A stretch of DNA of 11,134 nucleotides, taken from positions 1 through 11,134 of the forward strand of contig CANJWF010000025.1 in NCBI GenBank assembly GCA_947478315.1, in the 5' to 3' direction. Under the pieces are notes generated by a model. It did not search any database and was not told the DNA's origin. It saw only the letters and a list, made by a program, of their open reading frames with translations. How positions within the stretch are numbered: position 1 is the stretch's first letter; each line of letters begins with the position of its first letter. Of the stretch, positions 5,823 through 11,134 are shown piece after piece. Both the position numbers and the translations under genes were made by a program. This DNA comes from Sphingobacteriaceae bacterium. Lineage in GTDB: Bacteria; Bacteroidota; Bacteroidia; Sphingobacteriales; Sphingobacteriaceae.

Positions 5823-5844
5823 TATGATTAAAATAGGTTTTTTA

Positions 5845-6759
5845 TTACTTAAGTATAAATTTAGCTTGACCCATTATAAATCCATCACTATACAACATAA
5901 TGGAATATTCTCCTGTCACAAATGGCTGTGCATTAGTCCACTCTATTTCAAAATCTTTATCATCATTAGTAAAATCAATACTGGTTTTATAAGTGTAAGC
6001 TAAATCTTGATTATCAAAATTAAAACTACCGCTACCTTCACCTTCCAATGTATTACCAGCTGCATCAAGTATTCTAATGTGTACATCATGTAATCCTTTC
6101 TGAGCAATGTTATTTTGGTGTATTTTGAATGACAATTTCACTTTTTTAGTTTTCTTAGCTTTTGCTACAACAACCTCTTTGCCATTGCCTTTAACTTTTA
6201 ATGTTTGAACCACAATATTAGTAGCTTTTAAAGCTGCTGCTGCACGAGTCATTGCTTTCGCTTTAGTAGAAAGTTCTAAATTATCTCTCTCTAAACCTGC
6301 CGCCTTTTCACTAACCTTAACAACGGTTGTCTTTAAACTGTCACGTTGAACTGTTAACTCTTGATTTTGTTTCTTTAATTCCTCTATTTCTTTTACATAA
6401 CCAGCAATTAACTCTTTCAATTCAGCCAATTGTCTTTTAACCTCGGCTAATTTAGCTGGGCCAGCGACCCTAAGCTGCGCAGACAATGCAGCTAATTTTT
6501 GCTGAAATTCTTGTTGCTTAACCTGCATTTCACTATTCAGCTTGCTGATATTTCCTGTAGCATCTTTCAAAGAAGCGGTTAACTGGTCAACTTCTGTTTG
6601 CAATTTTGTGCGCTCATCTGTTACGTAAACAATTTTCTGCTCCACTTTCTTTTTTTGAGAAAATAAGTAAAGTGTAACTCCTAACAAAGCAATCACTGCC
6701 ACTATTAAGAAGTAAATAATTCCGTTATTTTTCTTCTGTTTTTCTTGATAATTTTCCAT
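5845..6759 (-). CDS. Membrane-anchored coiled-coil protein, uncharacterised Bacteroidota family
   Basis: A 304-residue protein of unknown function. Residues 1-12 are charged (E, K, N, Q), 13-33 form one hydrophobic membrane span (I-I-Y-F-L-I-V-A-V-I-A-L-L-G-V), followed by K-K-K, which suggests the bulk lies outside the cytoplasm. Residues about 45-180 are rich in A, E, K, L and Q in heptad order, a long coiled coil. A basic linker (A-K-K-T-K-K-V-K) leads to a C-terminal beta-rich domain of about 95 residues ending Q-A-K-F-I-L-K. From memory, similar proteins occur across Sphingobacteriales and are often mislabelled as chromosome-segregation proteins. The architecture suggests an envelope spacer or adaptor rather than an SMC protein, as there is no ATPase. 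The frame extends 27 bases upstream only to a TTG, so the ATG at 6759 is chosen. A hairpin terminator follows the stop. Confidence 0.8.
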   Translation of the reverse strand: MENYQEKQKKNNGIIYFLIVAVIALLGVTLYLFSQKKKVEQKIVYVTDERTKLQTEVDQLTASLKDATGNISKLNSEMQVKQQEFQQKLAALSAQLRVAGPAKLAEVKRQLAELKELIAGYVKEIEELKKQNQELTVQRDSLKTTVVKVSEKAAGLERDNLELSTKAKAMTRAAAALKATNIVVQTLKVKGNGKEVVVAKAKKTKKVKLSFKIHQNNIAQKGLHDVHIRILDAAGNTLEGEGSGSFNFDNQDLAYTYKTSIDFTNDDKDFEIEWTNAQPFVTGEYSIMLYSDGFIMGQAKFILK

Positions 6760-6894
6760 TTTTTTTATGCTTATGCAACTTTTCAATTTATGTTTTTTTA
6801 TTCATTTGACGATGTGCACAATAATCATACTTAAGTACCAATAGACATTTGAACACAACAACGCACACAACATTATTAGAAATGTAGTCAGCGG

Positions 6895-6925
6895 CAAATT
6901 TATGGGAATGAATGAAAAAAACAAA
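6895..6925 (-). promoter_or_regulatory. Promoter of the coiled-coil membrane protein gene
   Basis: Minus strand TTTG (6925-6922), a 19-base spacer and TAAATTTG (6902-6895), an exact match to the Bacteroidota consensus. Transcription would start near 6890 and leave a leader of about 130 bases before the ATG at 6759. I saw no strong hairpin or known riboswitch in that leader. Confidence 0.75.
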
Positions 6926-6945
6926 AAACATTTGCATTTATCCCG

Positions 6946-6953
6946 TATTTTTG
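6946..6953 (+). promoter_or_regulatory. Candidate -7 box for the GHL10 gene
   Basis: TATTTTTG matches TAnnTTTG exactly. The expected TTTG some 19-20 bases upstream is missing (the sequence there is A-rich; a TTTG sits only 11 bases upstream at 6931-6934), so the promoter is incomplete. Start near 6958 would give a leader of about 80 bases that carries a 13-base palindrome at 6963-6975 and a 7-bp stem at 6981-6987/7008-7014. Confidence 0.45.
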
Positions 6954-7038
6954 CGTCCAATCTCTGAACTTCAGAATCTATTAACCATTAAATAAGCCCT
7001 TATCAACTGGTTAAACGATATTTTTAAACCTTAATTCA

Positions 7039-8541
7039 ATGCAAAAAAAAGCTGTTCCTTTTTTATTATTTGTATTTGTTTTCACATCAATCTTAAACAC
7101 GCTCGGAAAATATCCTAAACGTGAATTTAGAGGAGTTTGGTTAGCAACTGTTAGTAACATAGATTGGCCTTCTGCATACGGCTTACCAATGGTGGAGCAA
7201 CAAGAAGAATTGCTGAATATTTTAGAAACACACAAGCATAATAACCTCAATGCCATTTTTTTACAGGTAAGACCTGCTGCTGATGCTTTTTATGCAAAAA
7301 GTAGAGAACCTTGGAGTTTTTGGCTTACAGGAAAACAAGGGGTAGCCCCGCATCATTTCTACGACCCATTAGCTTTTGCCATCGAAGAAGCTCATAAAAG
7401 AGGAATAGAACTTCATGCCTGGTTTAATCCATATAGAGCAGTTTTTAGCAATGAAAAATCAGACATTAGCCCCCAGCATATTACGTGTAAAAAACCTGAA
7501 TGGTTTTTTAATTATGAGGGTAAAAAATTATTTAATCCCGGTATTCCCGAAGTTAGAAACTATATCGTTCAAGTGATATTAGATGTTGTAAGACACTATG
7601 ATATCGACGGCATACATTTGGATGATTATTTTTATCCCTACCCTATCAAAGGTCAGATTATCAATGATATTCATACTTTCAAGAAATATAATAATGGATT
7701 CACAAATCTCGAAGATTGGCGTAGAAATAATGTAGATTTATTAATCAAAACTTTAGCAGATAGTATCCACGCTTACAAACCTCATATTAAATTCGGTATC
7801 AGTCCTTTTGGTATCTGGAAAAATAAAAAACAAGACCCTCTAGGCTCTGAAACAAATGGACTATCTTCCTATTACTCGTTATATGCTGACGTAAGAAAGT
7901 GGTTGAAAAACAATTGGATTGATTATGTTGCTCCTCAAATCTATTTTTCATTCAAAAGTCAAGCGGCTCCATTTTCAACTTTAACAGACTGGTGGAGTGA
8001 GAATATTTTTGATAGGCATCTCTATATTGGCCATGGTGTTTACAAACTAGATAATGTTACGCCCAATGGATGGAAAACAGCCACTGAATTACTAAATCAA
8101 ATTCGTTACACAAGAAAGAATAGTGAAATTGGGGGTAGCATTTTTTTTAGTTCGAATTCTGTAATACGTAATCTACTAGGAATTTCCGATTCTTTAAAAG
8201 CAACAGTCTATAAAATGAAAGCATTACCTCCTGTGATGCCTTGGCTAGATAATATACCTCCTAATCCTCCCGAAAAATTAACTGCAACTAAACACCACAA
8301 CCACGTCCAATTAAATTGGAAAGAAGGTGACCCATCAACAATAGGTTATGTAATTTATCGCTTTGAGGAGGGTGAGAAAATTTCAATTGAAGATGCAAAG
8401 AATATTATTCAATTAGTTTACACTAAACAGACTAGCTACGAAGATTTCGACATTTCTAAAAAGAAAAAGTACGTTTATATTGTCACCGCATTAGATGCGA
8501 CAAAGAACGAAAGTGATGCTTCAATTACCATTAAACCATAG
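7039..8541 (+). CDS. Secreted GHL10 (DUF187) glycoside hydrolase-like protein
   Basis: A 500-residue exported protein of the GHL10/DUF187 family, the group containing E. coli DigH (YddW), a glycosidase that cuts peptidoglycan strands lacking stem peptides. Residues 1-23 are a signal peptide (F-L-L-F-V-F-V-F-T-S-I-L) with no lipobox cysteine, so this member is probably soluble in the periplasm or outside. The TIM-barrel domain (about 28-390) shows R-G-V-W-L-A-T-V (31-38), F-L-Q-V-R-P-A-A-D (74-82), H-A-W-F-N-P-Y-R (126-133), G-I-H-L-D-D-Y-F (191-198) with acidic D195/D196, G-I-S-P-F-G-I-W (253-260) and A-P-Q-I-Y (298-302). Residues about 410-498 form a fibronectin type III-like domain starting P-P-E-K-L-T-A, typical of carbohydrate-active enzymes. 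The substrate is not known; peptidoglycan glycan is an inference from DigH. It converges on glmS with 8 bp between stops. Confidence 0.9.
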   Translation: MQKKAVPFLLFVFVFTSILNTLGKYPKREFRGVWLATVSNIDWPSAYGLPMVEQQEELLNILETHKHNNLNAIFLQVRPAADAFYAKSREPWSFWLTGKQGVAPHHFYDPLAFAIEEAHKRGIELHAWFNPYRAVFSNEKSDISPQHITCKKPEWFFNYEGKKLFNPGIPEVRNYIVQVILDVVRHYDIDGIHLDDYFYPYPIKGQIINDIHTFKKYNNGFTNLEDWRRNNVDLLIKTLADSIHAYKPHIKFGISPFGIWKNKKQDPLGSETNGLSSYYSLYADVRKWLKNNWIDYVAPQIYFSFKSQAAPFSTLTDWWSENIFDRHLYIGHGVYKLDNVTPNGWKTATELLNQIRYTRKNSEIGGSIFFSSNSVIRNLLGISDSLKATVYKMKALPPVMPWLDNIPPNPPEKLTATKHHNHVQLNWKEGDPSTIGYVIYRFEEGEKISIEDAKNIIQLVYTKQTSYEDFDISKKKKYVYIVTALDATKNESDASITIKP

Positions 8542-8549
8542 TGTATCAA

Positions 8550-10388
8550 TTATTCAACAGTAACAGACTTTGCTAAATTCCTAGGCTGGTCTACATTACA
8601 CCCGCGCATTACCGCAATGTGGTAAGCAAGTAGTTGTAGAGGAATGGTTGCCACCAAGGGTACCAAGGCTTCTTCAGTTTGAGGTATTTCTATTACATAA
8701 TCTGCCATCTCTCTAACCGTTTGATCTCCTTGCGTTACAATGGCAATAACAATGCCCTTACGGGCTTTTACTTCTTGAATATTACTAATCACTTTTTCGT
8801 AAGAACTATGCTGTGTAGCAATAAATACCACAGGCATATTTTCATCAATCAAAGCAATAGGACCATGTTTCATTTCTGCTGCTGGATAACCCTCTGCATG
8901 TATGTAAGATATTTCTTTGAGTTTTAAAGCTCCCTCTAAAGCAACCGGGAATGCACTACCCCTTCCTAGAAACAAACAATTTTTAGCTTCAACAAAGTTA
9001 GATGCAATGATTTTAATTTTTTCATCTGTTTGCAGAGATTGTTCTATCAAAATAGGAATTTCCTCTAAAGCAGCTAACAGTTCTATTAAACGAGACTTTT
9101 TAATGGTGCCCTTATTTTGAGCCAAATAAAATGCAACAAGCGTTAAGACGGTTACTTGTGCCGTAAATGCTTTGGTTGAAGCTACTCCTATTTCCGGACC
9201 TGCATGAGTATAGACACCTGCATGAGTGATTCTCGCTATAGATGAGCCTACTACATTGCAAATTCCCAATATCGTTGCACCTCGTTCTTTTGCCAATTCT
9301 AAAGCCGCCATCGTATCAGCCGTTTCTCCAGATTGAGATATAGCGACAACAACATCTCGTTCTGTTATAATTGGATTTCTATAACGAAACTCGGAAGCAT
9401 ATTCTACTTCAACCGGTATACGCGCAAATTCCTCTATTAAGTATTCGCCAACCAAAGCTGCATGCCAAGATGTTCCACAAGCGACTATGATGATGCGATC
9501 TATATTGTTAAGTTTTTGAATATAATCTTTTATTCCACCCAATTGGACCTCTCCCTTTTCTGTGTTGATTCTTCCTCTCATACAATCCCTAATAGCTCGC
9601 GGCTGTTCATATATTTCCTTAAGCATAAAATGTTCAAAACCTCCTCTTTCCAACATTTCTAATTGCATCTCTAATTCTTGGATATATGGAGACTGTACTA
9701 CATTATCTATGTTCTTAATCAATAATTCGTTAGGTTGTAGATATGCTATTTCATTATCATTTAAATAAATAACATTTTTAGTATACTCTACAATCGGCGA
9801 TGCATCGGAGCCAATAAAATATTCACCTTTTCCTACTCCTACAACCAACGGACTACCTTTCCTCGCAGCAATAAGTAAATTGGGATCTTCTTTACTCATA
9901 ATTACTATGGCATAAGCTCCTATTACTTCTTTTAGAGCAATTCGAACGGCTTCTTTTAAATCTACCTTACCTTGGTTTTTGATATCCTCTATTAAATGGA
10001 TAAGGACTTCTGTATCTGTATCGCTTTTAAAAAAATGCCCTCGTCTCTTAAGTTCTTCCTTTAAGGTTGCGTAGTTTTCAATGATACCATTATGGACGAT
10101 AACTAAATTACCGTCTCCTGAAGTGTGAGGATGAGAGTTTAAATCAGAAGGAATACCATGTGTTGCCCAACGAGTGTGCCCTATGCCTATATTTCCCTTT
10201 CTATCTGCATTTTCAGTAAAATTTTCTAAATCGGCTACTTTTCCTGCTTTTTTATAGATGTTTATATTGATTCCATTATTAATAGCGATACCTGCGCTAT
10301 CATATCCGCGATATTCTAAACGACGTAAGCCCTTAATAATAATGGGCCACGCTTCTTTTTCTCCTATATATCCTACAATCCCACACAT
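8550..10388 (-). CDS. glmS: Glutamine--fructose-6-phosphate aminotransferase (isomerizing)
   Basis: GlmS makes glucosamine-6-phosphate from fructose-6-phosphate and glutamine, the entry step to UDP-GlcNAc for peptidoglycan and lipopolysaccharide; cytoplasmic. The 612-residue protein is full length. The N-terminal glutaminase domain (1 to about 240) starts M-C-G-I-V-G, exposing nucleophile Cys2 after Met removal, with R-L-E-Y-R-G-Y-D (23-30) and H-T-R-W-A-T-H-G (71-78). Two SIS sugar-isomerase domains follow: C-G-T-S-W-H-A (304-310) and S-Q-S-G-E-T (351-356) in the first, G-R-G-S-A-F-P (475-481) and H-A-E-G-Y-P-A-A-E (497-505) in the second. The C-terminus N-L-A-K-S-V-T-V-E carries the catalytic lysine (K608). 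The ATG at 10388 is set by Cys2. Only 39 bases separate it from the DUF4270 gene, with no terminator, promoter or glmS ribozyme visible, so the two are probably co-transcribed. Confidence 0.98.
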   Translation of the reverse strand: MCGIVGYIGEKEAWPIIIKGLRRLEYRGYDSAGIAINNGININIYKKAGKVADLENFTENADRKGNIGIGHTRWATHGIPSDLNSHPHTSGDGNLVIVHNGIIENYATLKEELKRRGHFFKSDTDTEVLIHLIEDIKNQGKVDLKEAVRIALKEVIGAYAIVIMSKEDPNLLIAARKGSPLVVGVGKGEYFIGSDASPIVEYTKNVIYLNDNEIAYLQPNELLIKNIDNVVQSPYIQELEMQLEMLERGGFEHFMLKEIYEQPRAIRDCMRGRINTEKGEVQLGGIKDYIQKLNNIDRIIIVACGTSWHAALVGEYLIEEFARIPVEVEYASEFRYRNPIITERDVVVAISQSGETADTMAALELAKERGATILGICNVVGSSIARITHAGVYTHAGPEIGVASTKAFTAQVTVLTLVAFYLAQNKGTIKKSRLIELLAALEEIPILIEQSLQTDEKIKIIASNFVEAKNCLFLGRGSAFPVALEGALKLKEISYIHAEGYPAAEMKHGPIALIDENMPVVFIATQHSSYEKVISNIQEVKARKGIVIAIVTQGDQTVREMADYVIEIPQTEEALVPLVATIPLQLLAYHIAVMRGCNVDQPRNLAKSVTVE

Positions 10389-10427
10389 AATTTCATTATT
10401 TTAAAAATATATTTTCTATTAATTAAA

Positions 10428-11134
10428 CTACGGTTTTACAGTATAAAGTACTCTTAGCTTCATTTTTTTTGCTGCTTGCGAATTATTTTCAATAATTGTT
10501 CTTCCTCCTGTCAACGCAGTTGGATAAAAATCGGCGATTGAAATTGGGTCGTTAGGTGCAACAAAAAACATATTATCTTGTATTTGATCATTTAACATAT
10601 CTTGTATTAAGCCTGTAAGTGTAATACGATAATCTTTGGTATCTGTTCTATATTTACCATCAAAAACTGCGTCTCCTAACCATCTTGAATCTACTGCAGT
10701 ATAGCGATTTCCGGAAGCATTGTCTGGTATATACTTTCTTTGATGTGCTTTATCCCAACAGTATGCGGTTAATCTCCCCGTAGGCAAAAATGGAGCATCA
10801 GATGCTGCAGATATAGGTAAAATTAATTCCGCTTTGTTAATGGCTATTTTACCTAAGTTATTGATTTTTTTCAAGTTCGGAAACCGAATTTTTGCTCTCA
10901 ATCCGCCCATAGATTTTAAATAAACTTTCTTAGGTGAAACAGTATTATTGTTTAAGAGATTACCAACTTCCGTACCTGTTGCATCGTGTTTGATGTTTGC
11001 TGCTATTTTACTAGCACCATTGCTGATATAGAAATATTGAACCAATGTATCTATAATACCATTATTTTTAGCTTTGTAATAAATCTCTAAGTTACTTGTT
11101 GCATTGGCATTTAAATCTAAAAACAATATTCCTC
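10428..11134 (-). CDS. DUF4270 family protein, C-terminal part (runs off right edge)
   Basis: The last 234 residues of a larger protein whose start lies beyond the window; the frame stays open to the edge (an internal TTG near 11126 is not the true start). Recognisable DUF4270 features are F-L-D-L-N-A-N near the edge, Y-L-K-S-M-G-G-L-R-A-K-I-R-F-P in the middle, K-A-E-L-I-L-P-I soon after, and a conserved end K-K-M-K-L-R-V-L-Y-T-V-K-P. The family is largely Bacteroidota, usually 400-550 residues, often with a lipoprotein signal at the (here unseen) N-terminus, and of unknown function; the visible part looks beta-rich. From memory it commonly sits between a glycogen/starch synthase gene and glmS in this phylum, and the glmS side of that order is seen here. 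A shared transcript with glmS is likely. Confidence 0.85.
   Translation of the reverse strand, partial: GILFLDLNANATSNLEIYYKAKNNGIIDTLVQYFYISNGASKIAANIKHDATGTEVGNLLNNNTVSPKKVYLKSMGGLRAKIRFPNLKKINNLGKIAINKAELILPISAASDAPFLPTGRLTAYCWDKAHQRKYIPDNASGNRYTAVDSRWLGDAVFDGKYRTDTKDYRITLTGLIQDMLNDQIQDNMFFVAPNDPISIADFYPTALTGGRTIIENNSQAAKKMKLRVLYTVKP

Noticed and set aside
5845..6759. Annotation of the coiled-coil protein as an SMC/chromosome-segregation ATPase
   Set aside because: There are no Walker A, Walker B or signature motifs; similarity would come only from the coiled coil.
8679..9768. Several plus-strand open frames of 66-82 codons inside glmS
   Set aside because: They are shadows of a complete, strongly conserved glmS on the other strand.
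10389..10427. Search for a glmS ribozyme/riboswitch ahead of glmS
   Set aside because: Only 39 AT-rich bases lie between the upstream stop and the glmS ATG, far too short for the ribozyme, and no core motif is visible.

Overview
The window is an AT-rich chromosomal stretch from a member of the Bacteroidota. The evidence is promoter boxes of the Bacteroidota type (TTTG, 19-20 bases, TAnnTTTG), start codons without Shine-Dalgarno sequences, and families largely confined to this phylum (a DUF4270 protein next to glmS, a small lipoprotein of the 'FFxLKxFFEKEA' kind, and a membrane-anchored coiled-coil protein). Gene content would fit a Sphingobacteriales-like organism, but I cannot fix the order from sequence alone. 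The region reads as core chromosome: no mobile element, CRISPR array, phage gene or defence system is visible.

Layout from left to right. At 1-278 (minus) is the start of mraZ, first gene of the division and cell-wall cluster that would continue off the left edge. Upstream of it lies a three-box MraZ operator (323-347), then a gene-free stretch to 647 holding a GC-richer patch of unknown nature. A predicted lipoprotein (648-1199, plus) converges on era (1344-2222, minus), separated by a strong hairpin. era and initiator tRNA-fMet (2298-2373) are divergent and appear to share one symmetric promoter centred on 2266/2267. tRNA-Glu(TTC) follows on the plus strand and tRNA-Ser(GGA) faces it on the minus strand, with strong hairpins between and around them.

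From 2796 to 6759 four genes run leftward: a membrane-anchored coiled-coil protein, then nrnA (DHH phosphoesterase) and a two-domain FKBP lipoprotein that may be one transcript, then a TatD-family hydrolase. Hairpin terminators lie after the coiled-coil gene and between the FKBP gene and tatD. A divergent regulatory region (6760-7038) separates this block from a rightward gene for a secreted GHL10/DUF187 glycosidase-like protein (7039-8541). It converges, with only 8 bp between stop codons, on glmS (8550-10388, minus). glmS is preceded at 39 bp by the 3' part of a DUF4270 gene running off the right edge.

A loose envelope theme is visible: MraZ (division/wall cluster control), GlmS (amino-sugar supply for peptidoglycan and LPS), a DigH-like glycosidase (possible peptidoglycan glycan cleavage), an FKBP foldase lipoprotein and two other envelope proteins. 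The rest is translation and nucleotide housekeeping (Era, three tRNAs, NrnA, TatD). I found no previously undescribed multi-gene system. The most notable non-coding observations are the symmetric era/tRNA-fMet promoter, the MraZ operator, the GC-richer patch near 515-615 and the terminator-like hairpin just ahead of tatD.
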